64,000 bases of DNA from Voacanga thouarsii. Taxonomy: Eukaryota; Streptophyta; Magnoliopsida; Gentianales; Apocynaceae. Numbering within the stretch: the stretch's first letter is position 1; the number at the start of each line of letters is the position of its first letter. This document shows, piece after piece, positions 1 through 11,574 of this stretch. The stretch spans positions 1,550,001 to 1,614,000 of the forward strand of contig JANUWF010001819.1 of NCBI GenBank assembly GCA_026120185.1, given 5' to 3'. The position numbers and the translations under genes were made by a program. A model generated the notes under the pieces. That model was not told where the DNA came from and ran no database searches. It saw only the letters and a program-made list of their open reading frames with translations.

Positions 1-115
1 TTACGTTTAAGACGGCAATTAATGATTAACCGTCGTATTAGTTATGCTTTAATCGTCGTATTAGGTGTATTTAATACGATGGTTATATGTAACTGCCGTA
101 TATGGTATTTATAAC
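1..115. repeat. CACTA/MITE-like subterminal repeat cluster
   Basis: Several short variants of an ACGACGGTTA-type motif occur in both orientations within about 100 bases (GACGGCAATTAAT, ATTAACCGTCGTATTA, TTTAATCGTCGTATTA, TAACTGCCGTAT). Clusters of this kind are typical of the subterminal regions of plant CACTA (En/Spm) elements and their derivatives. The outer terminus lies outside the window, so the element class is an inference. Confidence 0.35.
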
Positions 116-1132
116 TCCGTCTTCTTCGATTTCAGCCTCATTTTTTCCTCTTCTTGTTTTGTGGTGGCCTGTATTTTTGGCAAAGAACTCCGGTGTTGGT
201 CTTTCTTCTCCTGTGGGTTGTTAGCTGTTCTTCTCTGGAGTGGGTCTTTCTTCTCCGGTGTGAGGGAAAAACAATTCAGCCTATTCATCTCCAAGGCCTC
301 TCTTCTCCATTGCAGGCAAAGCTCTCCGTCGCATTTCTGCCCTCTCCTCTCTAGTGCCGACTTGACTGCACATTTCGGTTGCTGCATTTTGCATCCGAAC
401 CACTCTAAAGGTACGATATGTGTTTCAACTGAATTCTTTTTCCAAACTATTTAGCTTTGAAGTTCAAATTAAATGGATTGCAATCAGTAAATTGATTTAG
501 ATTATTGCAATTCATGGTATACTATTCACAATATTGAAATCAGTAAAATAATTTACAATTGTTCAAATTCTTCCAACATTTCTTGAGAAATTTGACTGAA
601 ATTGAACTTCCAAAATATTGTCAAAGACTAAGCTAGGTATCCAGATGTATTCTTAGTGGCTAAATAGGTAAACAATTAGATAGATTGATATCGTTAAAAT
701 GGCTAGATCGATGATTATGTCTAAAGAAGATAAATTGTGTTAGGTACTTTTTAAAATGAAGTTATAGTTAAATTATTCTTAAAAATTCCATAATTTCTAT
801 TCGATTATTGATTTACTTTCATAAGAAAAATTAAGCAGAATTAATTTTAGTATAATAACTCAGTAACCAAACACACTATTCTTCTTAAGTCGTTTAAATA
901 TTTACTAAGCAGTGTTGAAAAAATAGTCTTGCAGGAAGGGTTCTAATATAAGAATGTATATATAACAAGGATTTAATAAAAACATCTTGTCAAACTTGTG
1001 AATTTACAAAATATTTAGTAGAAATCTTAATGAGTAGTGATCATATCATCTTGTACAAATCTTGATAAAAACTACCAAATATAAGAGTATCAAAATTGAA
1101 TTTAACAATTATAAACTAGTCATTGTGCACCG
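116..1132. other. Exon-like pyrimidine-rich segment, then AT-rich DNA
   Basis: Positions 116-410 are relatively GC-rich with many CTTCTTC/CTCTCC tracts, like a plant 5' UTR or first exon. They are followed by a donor-like AAAG/GTACG near 411 and then strongly AT-rich DNA to 1,132. The open frames in the first 450 bases resemble no family I recognise. This could be a leader exon carried by a DNA transposon, or chance. From 471 to 1,132 I see no gene, RNA or clear repeat. Confidence 0.25.
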
Positions 1133-2932
1133 TGAAGGAATAAAAAGGGAAAACACAAGGAACACAACGGAAGCGAAAAGAAAAAAAAATGGAAAAACTA
1201 AAGAATAGGGGAACCAAACAGAGCCGTCGCCAACTCTAGCAGCCCTAGTCGGCACCGGTTGCAGTCTGTACTGATTTCGAGGTTAAAAAAAAATACCTCT
1301 TTTACTCGTTCTAAGAATTGGCTGGACCAGAATGTGTGCAACCGGGGTAGGTGCGTTGGTAGAAACCTCTAGTGCGATGCCTACAAGCCTCCTGCTCCGT
1401 CTTTGCATGTAGGTGAATGCCAAACTCTCGATCTTCTAGTATATCGCTTGCCTAATTCCGTTTGGTGAACAATTACAGAACTAAGGAATATTTTCTGTAG
1501 AGAGAGAGAGAGATGTGTTCTTCTTTTTCCACATAGAAAGTCTGTCCAAAAACAAAGATGATCTCCAATCCTCCTGTTTAACCTAAATAAAACCCTAGGT
1601 TAAACTGGACTAGGCCATTGGACTCTTAGTTTAACCTTTTGGACTAAATTAATTATTCTAATTAGAACCAACTTAATGGCCTAACAAATAATTAATTTTC
1701 CCAACCCAAATATACTAGTCCAATTAACAAGCCTATATTTGTTTAGTCCCAGGTTAATCCATAATTATTCAAACTGGGCCAAAGCCTTGAATAATTAATT
1801 AACTCACCAAACTAATTTAATTAATCCTCTCTCTCCATGGACCTTTATTTTATTTTAACCCAATAATTAAATCAGGCTACTTAAATAAAATAAATTTCAT
1901 TTAATTTAAGATCAATTCCTTAGCTCGTATTTAATTAGGACTCGCGGTCTATATTAGGAATCAAAAGACACATCGTCATGGCTACTAAAATGACCAAAAT
2001 ACCCTTACCATATAAATAGTTGTATTTTGCATTTTAAATATTTTTTAATATCACCATAAGGAAATATTAACCCCAAGGACAATGCTGCGTTAGCAAAGTC
2101 TCCAACCTATAGGTGTAATGACTGAAATACCCCTCTATTCATCGCCGTACATTTAGAGAGGAAGACGTGTACTAACACCTCTCTAAATGACATCTACCAT
2201 CCTTAGGCTTCTAGTCTAATGATCCAAGACTTCCTAGATTGTTTTCGCTTTCCAAGGGAGTTACCCTAAAGCAAACATCCAAGTCATGTTTCCCAGAGCT
2301 CTGGATATTTAGATCATTCAGACAACCACAAGGGGCGATATAGTATAAAAATTATCTTGTACAAGTCTATCTTAACTAACTAGTCACACATATCCAACAT
2401 ACAAGTATATTGGCCCTACGATAAAACCTCAACTATGGCATATTAAAGTACGTGCTTCCAGCTTCGTCAGACCACCAACTCATACTCAAGTCGTAGAATA
2501 CTAGTCTATGCTATAGCAGTAGTAGTCCAGGTTTCTACCATATAGTACTTTTTAAGAAACCAACTACTACAGGTCCTGTTCTACGTATTCGAAATACGCT
2601 TATGTCTTGAAGTGAGTGGACTACTAACTAGCTAAAGTAAGCCATTCCCCATTTGGAATTCACAACATAATAACCTAAACATGATGAGATTTCCATTCTC
2701 ATCAATCGGTTAAGAACGAATATTTATGTGTTAAGTATCCCGTAATCTATATCTTACTGTGAAAGACCTCCATTCACATGGACCAGTTACTTAAACACAA
2801 TGTGTCTTTTCCAAATGTAATTGTGCATAAATAAAATATAAATTCACAAATAATTTCTAAAAATAAATTTTTTTATTGAAATATTTGATTTTTACATCAA
2901 AAACCTAGTATAAGAGGGCAGATTTCCCAACA
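1133..2932 (-). repeat. C1 3' LTR
   Basis: It matches 8527-10326 over its whole length with scattered substitutions. Boundaries are TG at 1133 and CA at 2932 on the plus strand. The inner edge abuts a PPT. It contains a short GA run near 1500 and a GC-richer segment (1222-1290) with a CGGCACCGGTT motif that recurs in the leaders of C1 and C2. Confidence 0.92.
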
Positions 2933-2945
2933 ATCTCCCACTTGC
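2933..2945 (-). promoter_or_regulatory. C1 polypurine tract
   Basis: On the minus strand the bases just before the LTR read GCAAGTGGGAGAT, the usual plus-strand-DNA priming site next to the 3' LTR of plant copia elements. Confidence 0.75.
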
Positions 2946-2954
2946 ATTCTAAGA

Positions 2955-3596
2955 CTAAGTAAGTCCGTAGGTGCCTACTCCTATGGTGTCTAAGTGTCTC
3001 TTGAAGACTCTCTTAGCCAAAGGCTTGGTGAATGGATTAGCTAGATTATTCTCGGAGGCAATCTCTTCTACTACGACTTCCCGTCTCTGGATGAAATCCC
3101 GGATCAGGTGGTACTTTCTCTCAATCTGCTTCCTATTTTTGTGGTTCCTGGGTTCTTTAGATTGTGATATTGCTCCAGTATTGTCGCAATACATCACAAT
3201 CGGCCTGTCCATATGTGGCACGATTCCAAGTTTTGAAAGGAATTTTCGGAGCCAGACTGCTTCCTTAGATGCCTCTGAAACTGCCACATACTTAGCTTCC
3301 ATGGTTGAGTCAGCAATGCAAGATTGTTTGATACTCATCCATGAAATAGCTCCTCCAGACAAGGTGAAGACATATTCATTAATGGATTTTCTCTTATCCT
3401 TATCTGCCTGGAAGTCTGAGTCTGTATATCCTGTAAGAACTAAGTCATCAGCCCTGTAAACCAGCATATAATCTCTCATTCCGTTGAGGTACTTGAGAAT
3501 ATGCTTTACAGCTTGCCAATGAACCTCCCCAGGGTTCGACTGATATCTTCTAACCAAGCTTGCGGCAAAGCAGATATCTCGCATAGTACACAGCAT
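2955..3596 (-). pseudogene. C1 RNase H domain (copia polyprotein C-terminus)
   Basis: This 213-residue open segment carries the copia RNase H landmarks in order: a YTDSDF motif, an STMEAKYVA motif (the family usually has TEAEY), a CDNTGAI motif and a KYHLIRDF segment. It ends just before the PPT. RNase H degrades the RNA template during reverse transcription. The first Met is internal to the polyprotein, because RT-RNase H linker sequence continues upstream (3597-3793) in shifted frames, including a recognisable LSQVAYIDKILVRYN segment. Confidence 0.88.
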
Positions 3597-3793
3597 GACG
3601 TAGATAAGACTTCCTACAGTCGAAGCGTAGGGAATTCAACTCATTCTGTCCTTTTCTTCTTGAGACTTTAGACAGTCCCTTAAAGAAAAAGACAATCCAT
3701 ATCTGCAAGGAATTATTGCTTCCTTGCATGAGTTATGTTGTACCTGACCAGTATCTTATCAATGTATGCTACTTGGGATAATCCTAACATTAT
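3597..3793 (-). pseudogene. C1 RT-RNase H linker, frameshifted
   Basis: Minus-strand translations in shifting frames give LSQVAYIDKILVRYN and then FPTLRL and STSCCVL-type remnants of the segment that normally joins copia RT to RNase H. Stops occur throughout. It belongs to the same dead polyprotein. Confidence 0.65.
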
Positions 3794-4594
3794 CTACTTC
3801 CTATTTCTAAAAATTCTAATCTCGAGAATGTAGCTGGCTTTTCCCAAGTCCTTCATACTGAATTGACTAGACAGCCAAACCTTTGTAGAGGACAATGACC
3901 CTACATCATTTCCAATGAGTAGAATGTCATCCATATACATGACAAGAAAAATCACATTGATGCCTTCAAGTTTCCTGTACACGTATGGTTCATCCTCATT
4001 TTGAATAAAGCCATAAGACTTTACAGTCTTATCAAAACGAATGTTCCATACTCTCGATGCCTGCTTAAGTCCATAAATGGACTTCTTAAGCTTGCAAACT
4101 ATATGTTCTTGGCCTTTAGCAATAAAACCTTCTGGTTGGGACATATAGATGTCTTCATTAAGATAGCCATTTAAAAATGCCATCTTGACATCTATTTACC
4201 ATATCACGTAATCATAATGACTTGTGATGACAAGGAGGATACGGATAGACTTAACCATGGCTACCGGGGAAAAGGCCTCCTCATAATCGATTCCCTCTTT
4301 CTGAGTATACCCTTTCGCTACAAGCCTAGCTTTGAAGGTTTCCACCTTCCCATCTACTCCCATCTTTCTCTTGTATACCCACTTATACCCAATGGGTTTT
4401 ATCCCTTCAGGTGAAGCTACAAGATCCCAAACCTGATTAAGGTACATAGACTTAATCTCGACTTTCATTGCTTCATGCCATAGATTTGCATCGGCATCAG
4501 CAATAGCCTCATCGTATCTAGTGGGGTCTTGTTCCTGATGGTTGGAGTCTAGCTCGAAAGCTTCTCCAATCCATCTCTCTGGAACCCTAGACAC
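3794..4594 (-). pseudogene. C1 reverse transcriptase domain (RVT_2-type)
   Basis: Two open segments, 4594-4196 and 4183-3794, are parted by one in-frame stop after HYDYVIW. Together they read as copia RT: WHEAMKVEIKSM at the N-terminus, GYKWVYKRK, KARLVAKGYTQ, SPVAMVKSIR, MAFLNGYLNEDIYM, QPEGF, KSIYGLKQASR, and the catalytic YMDD followed by ILLIGND. The YMDD box is intact, but the stop and the downstream frameshift make the enzyme non-functional. Confidence 0.92.
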
Positions 4595-4648
4595 TCTCCC
4601 ACTATAACGAGACTCTAATTGTACGGGCTCTTAAGGCTGTGCCTCTTC

Positions 4649-5576
4649 TTATTCTACAATCGGGTCAGAAGAAATTGATTCTGAAGATAACTTCTCCTCA
4701 AGTTCCAACCTAGTTGAACTTTTCGTGGAAGTACTCTGATAATCCTTTAAGTATCTAGCATTAGTACTTACCAATACTTTCTGCTCCTTAGGATGATAAA
4801 AGTAACTACCTTTTGTCCCTTTTGGATACCCAACAAAATAGCATAATTCTGATCTTGGTTCCAACTTGTCTCCTCTGACCAGTACATAAGCTGGACAACC
4901 CCATATCCTAATATGATTCAAACTTAGCTTGTTCCCAGTCCACATCTTATAGGGAGTCCTAGGTACTGACTTGGAAGGCACCAAGTTCAAAATGTATGAT
5001 GTTGTTTCCAGGGCATATCCACAAAAAGACACTGGAAGAGTTGCATGAGACATCATGCTTCGGACCATTTCCATCAATATCTTGTTCCTTTTCTCAGCTA
5101 CTCCGTTCTATTAGAGTGTCCTTAGCATAGAGAGTTGGGATACTATCCCATGATATACCATATAGTCCTTGAATTCACCCAGGAGGTACTCTCCACCACG
5201 ATCTGATCGTGAGGTCTTGATTAATTTACCTGTCCGACGCTCCACATCAATCTTAAACTCTTTGAACTTGTCAAAAGAGTTAGACTTGCGTCTCATCAGG
5301 TAAATAAAACCAAACCTCTACAATCATCCGTGAAACCAAACCCCCTCTAGCTAGTGTAGACAAGGGACCACACACATCAATGTGAACAAGACTCAATATC
5401 TCATTGGCTCTATCCGCCTTAGGGGTAAATAACCTTTTGGTCATCTTTCCCATTAGGCAGGACTCACACTGAGGCCAATTTTTCAATCTCAATGAGCCCA
5501 AAGGCCCATCATGGATTAACCTCTGAATCCTGGTTGAGTTTATATGACCCAACCTTAGATGCCAAAGATAAGAGTC
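4649..5576 (-). pseudogene. C1 integrase domain
   Basis: The zinc-binding HHCC part is visible at the start (YLWHLRLGHIN then CESCLMGK). The core follows: the first acidic residue is in HIDVCGPL and the second in an FTDD segment read only after a frameshift near 5330. RSDRGGEYLLGEF and GVAEKRN, supplying the last Glu, lie further on. The C-terminal part (5077-4649) has ALETTSYILNLVP, WGCPAYV and CYFVGYPKGTKG. At least two frameshifts and a stop interrupt it. Integrase would insert the cDNA into chromosomes; this copy cannot. Confidence 0.9.
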
Positions 5577-5630
5577 ATTGACATTGGTCTTTCTCTTCCT
5601 TGTTAAAGGTTCAGATTGAGCGTTATTTAA

Positions 5631-6000
5631 TTAATTGTTAATAGGGTTTAAGAAAAATAGATTTCCATACATGTGCCCAGTACATAAAATTTCTCCATCT
5701 CTACTGATAGAAATACCAAAATGGAAAGATACAGAATATCCTTGATTTATTAGTTTCGCAACCGAAATCAAATTCTGTCGAATTCCAGGTACATATAAAA
5801 CATTTTTCAAAACCATTATTCTATTACAATAAAAAACAAGATCCAACTCTCCCATTGCAAGGGCCCAAACTTGTGCTCCATTTCCCACACGTAGTCCATA
5901 TTCACCCTTCTAGAGTCTTTTAATCTTTCTAAACCCCTGCAAAAAGCTACAGATGTGATCAGTGGCTCCTAAATCAACAATCCAAGTGGAAGTTGATCCA
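5631..6000 (-). pseudogene. C1 aspartic protease region
   Basis: A TWIVDLGATDHICS segment around 5955-5990 corresponds to the retroviral-type aspartic protease active site, normally D-S-G-A in copia; here Ser is replaced by Leu. The downstream open segment 5888-5631 carries VLKNVLYVPGIRQNLISV, the conserved tail before the integrase zinc finger. A frameshift separates the two. Confidence 0.8.
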
Positions 6001-6065
6001 ACCATTAATATAAACTCTAGATAAAAAACATTACCTGTGGGGTTCTTCTTGGCTTGAAGATCTAG

Positions 6066-6107
6066 ACACTTATTTTTCCAGTCTCCCTTCAGTCCACATT
6101 TGAAGTA
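6066..6107 (-). pseudogene. C1 gag zinc knuckle, degraded
   Basis: The minus strand reads YFKCGLKGDWKNKC, which aligns with the C-X2-C-X4-H-X4-C knuckle of copia nucleocapsid. The first Cys is Tyr and the His is Asp, so zinc binding is lost. It lies out of frame with the gag segment upstream. Confidence 0.75.
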
Positions 6108-6838
6108 CTTGCCCTTGGGTTTGTCTTTAGGCTGGGTCTTGGGCTAGACATTTGTGTTCCCTTTTTCTTCTTGAACTTTCTAGGCTTGGGCCCAGTTCTA
6201 GAAGATGAAGCCTTAGCAATCATAGCCTTTGATTGTGGCTTCATGACCTTCTCCGCCATCTGGAGCTCCTTCATTAACTCAATTAAATCCATGTTTAACT
6301 TGTTCATGTTGTAGTTCAACTTGAACTGAGTAAAGGAACCTGGTAGAGATTCGAGAACCATATCAACTTGGCTCTTGGGGTTAATGACAACCCCTAAGAT
6401 TTCTGCCTCCTCGAAAGCAGCAATCATCTTAAGCATATGCTCTCTAATTGATGCTCTCTCAGCCATCTTAGTGTTTATAATAGTTTAAAGAGCCTCCTGC
6501 CTTATGGGCCGGCTCTTATCCACGAACATCGTGGCTAATGATTGAGTTATGTCATATACAGTGGTCATATGCTCATGTTTGGACTGGAATACATTAGACA
6601 TGGATGCCAACATATAACAACGAGTCATCTCTTCGGCCTTCTTCCATGCCTTCTCAGTCTCATGCTCTTCGACGATGAAACCTTCCCCGATAACATGACA
6701 GGTTTCGTAAAGGACATACTTATACTCCTCGGCTGTGAGTATTATGTCTAGGTTCCTCTTCCAGTCCACATAGTTTGGTCCCGTTAACTTATTCTCTCGA
6801 AGAATAGTGACCAATGGACTAAAAGAATCCCCCACCAT
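6089..6838 (-). pseudogene. C1 gag
   Basis: The start is set at the Met at 6838 (MVGDSFSPLV), not the more upstream Met at 6919, because MVGDSF is followed at once by the conserved gag N-terminus (LTGPNYVDWKRN). The frame breaks between 6485 and 6466 and resumes with MAERASIREHMLKM, SLPGSFTQFKLNYN and a basic, Lys-rich tail that precedes the zinc knuckle. This is the UBN2-type gag of plant copia elements. Confidence 0.85.
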
Positions 6839-8512
6839 TTCTAAAAAATTAAAAAATAAAAGAAAAAGATTTAGTTTGTGAAAACAAAACAAATATGTGC
6901 ACTTTGTCCTTATTATCAAAACTGATAATAATTAATTTGGCTCTTAGAAAAACTGACATAACTTCTTGGGAAGATTAACAGTCCCATAAGCTAAGTATGT
7001 TGACCACCACAAATTAATTTCCTTTCTAGGTAATGATCTAGAAGATAACTCAAACGAGGGGATGACCGTTTCCTCTCATTTTCTATGGACATACTTCGCA
7101 CTATGACCTCCAATGAGGGGCTGGCCGATCATAGTATGTGCCCTGGGATATTAATTACATCCCTCTATTAGATCTAAATCCTTATGGTATCCTCATTCTA
7201 AACGGGTTCACTCCTAGAGTGACGCGAGGGGACCTACGATCTCTAATGAGGATCGTGATAGAAGTCGTGGGGCCGTTGGAACCCCTCTCCCACTTAGTCT
7301 TTTAAAATAAGGGTTTTCTAAAAAATATCTCTTTGAAAATTTCCATTAAGTTTTCCCTTTAACTTAAAAATAAAATATCTAAATCCATTAAAATCTCTAT
7401 GTTAAGGTTTATATCCTTTGAGAGATTTCTCTCATGGACTAATTTTATTTAAGTTAAAAACTTAATAATTTCAAAAATTTTCCAATTAAAACTTTCTAAA
7501 GACTTTGGTCTCAAGTTTATTTGACAAAACAATTTTTCTTGTGCCAAAATAAAACAAAATGGCTTTCTATTTTAACTTAAAAAAATATCTAAATTCAATA
7601 TATTTTCTATGTCAAGGATTAAATCCTTTGAGAAAATATCAAAGGATTAATTTTTGTTCAAGTTAAAATAACCATTTAATTTGTAGAAAACTATTTTCCT
7701 TGTAAAAAATATTCCCAAAGACTTTTGTCTTTGAAGACCGTGCTCATAGGTACTTAAAAAAAATAGTATGCTATAAAATAGTAGACGTTTTCATACTTTT
7801 CTATTTTTTAAACCTAAGTGCCCAGATAATAGAATTAAACACATTAATTAATTAATTAATGGTTTTGTTTAATCCTAAAATCCCTTACTAATATTTTTCA
7901 TGCAAAAATATTCCTTGAATATTAACTATTGCAAAATATTAACTTCGCTTGATATGGATCCCAAAACCGAAAGGAAAACGCAAGAAAAATTACAAGGAAA
8001 AAATGAAAAATTTCTCTTTAGTCCACTGCACCCGCCACATTGGATCGAGCACTCATTTGCACTGTGCTCCACTGCACCTGCCGCATAGAACCAAGACCCA
8101 TGGGTGACCTAAAACCCGGACGCGAGTCCAGACCCTAGCCGGTGCCGGTTTGGGTGGCCTAGCCGGCGTCGGTTCCAGTCTGGACGAGTTCTTCTGCCCT
8201 TTTTTTTTTTCTATTTTCTTCTGTGAATTTTTTCTGTTTTTCTATGCAACTTCTGGTACCATTAGCTCTTTGATTTCAATCCCAATACAATGAAATTAAC
8301 TAAAACCAACAATCGCCTATACCCATTAACATTGGGCTTACACAATTTGCTAAGAAAAATAGTAAATTACACATCTCCTATACCTCAATCCGAGAGGTTT
8401 AACAGAGAATCTATACATACCAAAACAGCGAAGGATCATGGTTTAATCACACATATATGTCCAGTTTTATTCAACTAGATGCATTCTCTCTATATTTTCA
8501 CAAAACCTTCAT
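6839..8512 (-). other. C1 5' untranslated leader
   Basis: This is 1.67 kb between the PBS and gag, AT-rich and without a credible coding frame. Around 8100-8190 there is a GC-rich patch with two CCGG-rich repeats (AGCCGGTGCCGGTT and AGCCGGCGTCGGTT), and CTCCACTGCACC-type sequence is repeated near 8021 and 8068. Long non-coding leaders are common in this copia group. Confidence 0.7.
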
Positions 8513-8524
8513 GCTCTAATATCA
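8513..8524 (-). promoter_or_regulatory. C1 primer-binding site (tRNA-iMet)
   Basis: The minus strand reads TGATATTAGAGC two bases inside the 5' LTR. It differs at two positions from the usual TGGTATCAGAGC, which pairs with the 3' end of initiator-Met tRNA. Confidence 0.8.
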
Positions 8525-8526
8525 AT

Positions 8527-10326
8527 TGAAGGCATAAAAAGGGAAAACATAGGGTGCGCAGCGGAAGCAAAAACAAAAAAAATTGAAAATTAGGGGAACC
8601 GAACAGAGCTGTCGTCAGCTCCGACAGCCCTAGCCTGCGCCGGTTGCACTCTGTACTAATTTCGAGGTTAAAAAAAATTTACCTCTTTTCCTCGTTCTAA
8701 GAATTAATTGGACCGGAATGTGTGCAACCGAGGTAGGTGCGCTAGTAGAAACTTCTAGTGCGATGCCTGCAAGCCTCCTACTCCGTCTTTACATGTAGGT
8801 GAATGCCAAACTCTCGACTTCCAATATATGGCCTGCCTAATTCTGTTTGGTGAACAACTATAGAACTACGGAATATTTTCAAGAGAGTTAGAGAGAGAAA
8901 GAGAGACGTGTGCTTCTTTTTCCACACAGAAGAGTCTGTCCAAAAACAACGATGATCTCCAATCCTCCAGTTTAACCTAAATAAAACCCTACGTTAAACT
9001 GTACTAGGCCATTGGACTCTTAGTTTAACCTTTTGAACTAAATTAATTATTCTAATTAGAACCAACTTAATGGCCCAATAAATAATTAATTTTTCCAGCC
9101 CAAACAAACTAGTCCAATTAACAAGCCTATATTAATTTTGTCCCAGGTTCATCCCTAATTATTCAAACTGGGCCAAAGCCTTGAATAATTAATTAACCCA
9201 CCAAACTAATTTAATTAATTCTCTCTCTCTATGGAACTTATTTTATTCTAACACAATAATTAAATCAAGCTACTTAAATAAAATAAGTTCCATTTAATTT
9301 AAAATCAATTTCTTAGCCCGTATTTAATTAGGACTCACGGTCTATATTGGGGACCAAAAGACACACCACCTTGGCTACTAAAATGACCAAAATACCCTTG
9401 CCATATAAATAGCTGTATTTTGCATTTTAAATATTTCCTAATATCACCATAAGGAAATATTGACCCTAAGGACAATGCTACATTAGCAAAGTCTTCGACT
9501 TACAGGTGTAATGACTGAAATACTCCTCTATACATCGTGGTATATTTAGAAAAGAAGAAGTGTACTAACACCTCTCTAAATGACATCTACCATCCTTAGG
9601 CTTCTAGTCCAATGATCCAGGACTTCTTGGATTGTTCTGCTTTCCAAGGGAGCTACCCTAAAGCAAACATCCAAGTCATCTTTCCTAGGGCCCTGGATAT
9701 TTAGATCATTCAGACAACCACAAGGGACGATATAATATAGAAACTATCTTGTACAAGTCTGTCTTAACTACCTAGTCACACATACCCAACATGCCAGTAT
9801 ATTGGCCCTACGATAGAACCTCAACTATGGCATATCAAAGTACATGCTTCTAGCTTTGTCAAGCCACCAACTCATACTCAAGTCGTAGTGTACTAGTCCA
9901 TACTGTAGTAGTAGTAGTCTAGGTTTCTACCATATAGTACTTTTTAAGAAACCACTACTATAGGTTATGTTCTACATATTCGAAATATGCTTATGTCAAG
10001 AAGTGAGTGGACTACTCACTGGCTAAAGGTAAACCATTCCCCATTTGGAATTCACAACATAATAACCTAAGCATGATGAGATTCTCATTCTCATTAATCG
10101 GTTAAGAATGAATGTTTATGTGTTAAGTAACCTGTGATTCATGCCTTACTATGAAAGACCTCCATTCACTTGAACCACTTACTTAAACACAATAAGTTTT
10201 TTCCAAACATAATTATGCAGAAATAAAATATAAATTCACAAGCAATTTTTAAAAATAAATTCTTTTATTAAAACATTCGATTTTTACATCAGAAACCTAG
10301 TCTAAGAGGTCATATTTCCCAAAACA
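8527..10326 (-). repeat. C1 5' LTR
   Basis: This is the direct-repeat partner of 1133-2932. It begins TGAAGGCATAAAAAGGG and ends CCAAAACA on the plus strand; the terminus has two extra A relative to the other LTR. It should contain the promoter for the minus-strand transcript; I could not assign the TATA box or start. Confidence 0.92.
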
Positions 10327-11367
10327 CTGATCCTTCATTTTCTTGGTGGTGGCACAAGAATCCTCGCTAACAAGAGCTTCATTTGGAGGAATAACTAGTT
10401 TAGCCTTTCTTCTTGACTTTATTCTTCTGCTAGAATGAGCAAAAATGAAAGTGATGAATTATCAAGGTGCCATTCTAATTAGAGTGGGTTATTATAGGTT
10501 GTTAGATGCTTCTTAAGTAGACTTTTCCTCTTTAGTCTCTGTGCCTAATTCTCTTGTCAGCAAGCTTGATAATCTATTGCAGAAGTGATTATATAAGCAT
10601 AAATAAGTAAATAAGTCTATGAGGATTTAAAAAAAAAAAAATCTTGGAAACAACTTTTGTATATATAACAAGACACCGTGAAATTTTACTTACATAATTA
10701 AGATTGAAAAATTAGTGGTGTGAATTTTTTATCGAGAGAAAAGATAAGATAATATAGTTAAATTATAACTATTTAGATTATAATAAAATAAAATGGCATA
10801 TATTAATATTTTAAAAATACTTCAGTTTCATTATTATTTAAGATAATATACTTCAGTTTCATTAAAAATACTTCATTTTCGTGAAGAAAATTTATTATAC
10901 ATTCTTATGAGTACAACTGAAACCATATTAAACCATAACAATATGTTAATATGGTGCTTATAAAATCTCCCATGACCAATAGCTTTCGTAAGCGATCAAA
11001 GATAATTACTAGTATATAAATAACTTAGTTATCTAAAGTTCTCTGAAAAAGATGTCTGTCCCATATCCTCAATGTAAGATTATGGTAAATTGTAAAAATT
11101 GGAATGATGTTGTTTAAGTAAATGATTCATAATGTAAAAAATTATCATATGTCTGAAATTCCTCCCTTTAATAATGTGCCTTTATTCTTTTTTTTTTTTT
11201 AGTGTTATTCTTACTTTGACTAATTAAGTAGTATTTTATATGTGTCCAAATTAAAGACATCGTTGTTTCTTTGACTGTTCAGAAGAGCATTAGTAAGGTA
11301 AGAAAATCATTTTTATATTTTATTAATGGATCCCCGTGAGTGATGGGTGATCACTTCTCGTGGGTAA
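10327..11367. other. AT-rich DNA without recognised gene
   Basis: I see no open frame of note, no repeat shared with the rest of the window and no RNA gene. It contains A and T homopolymers (near 10630 and 11190) and repeated short ACTTCAGTTTCATT strings near 10820-10880. Confidence 0.5.
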
Positions 11368-11511
11368 TGTAACACCCCTATTAATGATAACAGTGGAAGC
11401 ATATCAACACTGGGTGTCGCCTCGTCTAGTTACCCAGACAAGGGATCTTTATAACGAAGAACCAATAGAGTATACAAGGTCCAGATCCATACAAACATCC
11501 CACAGTGATAG

Positions 11512-11512
<1 letters not shown>

Positions 11513-11566
<54 letters not shown>
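11513..11566. repeat. (CA)n microsatellite in G1 LTR
   Basis: About 27 uninterrupted CA units. The homologous place in the second LTR (20910-20925) has only a short CA run, so length differs between copies. Confidence 0.95.

Positions 11567-11574
<8 letters not shown>

Larger units (their letters stand above)
1133..10326 (-). mobile_element. C1: full-length decayed Ty1/copia retrotransposon
   Basis: Two directly repeated LTRs (1133-2932 and 8527-10326, each 1,800 bp) flank an internal region. On the minus strand that region reads PBS, leader, gag, protease, integrase, reverse transcriptase, RNase H, PPT. Protease then integrase before RT is the copia order. In element sense the LTR starts TGTTGGGAAAT and ends CCTTCA. 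Every domain is broken by stops or frameshifts. By eye about 20 differences occur in 275 aligned LTR bases, so the insertion is old. The flanks CACCG (1128-1132) and CACTG (10325-10329, overlapping the LTR end) differ at one base, so no clean TSD is claimed. Confidence 0.92.

Noticed and set aside
109..454. Overlapping open frames on both strands near the window start
   Set aside because: They overlap each other on opposite strands and resemble no family; composition (poly-pyrimidine) explains the openness.
2971..3459. 162-codon plus-strand frame opposite C1 RNase H
   Set aside because: It is the antisense shadow of the clearly recognised copia RNase H frame on the minus strand.
1128..10331. 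A 5-bp TSD for C1
   Set aside because: The flanks CACCG and CTGAT do not match; CACTG fits with one mismatch only if it overlaps the LTR end, so it is not claimed.
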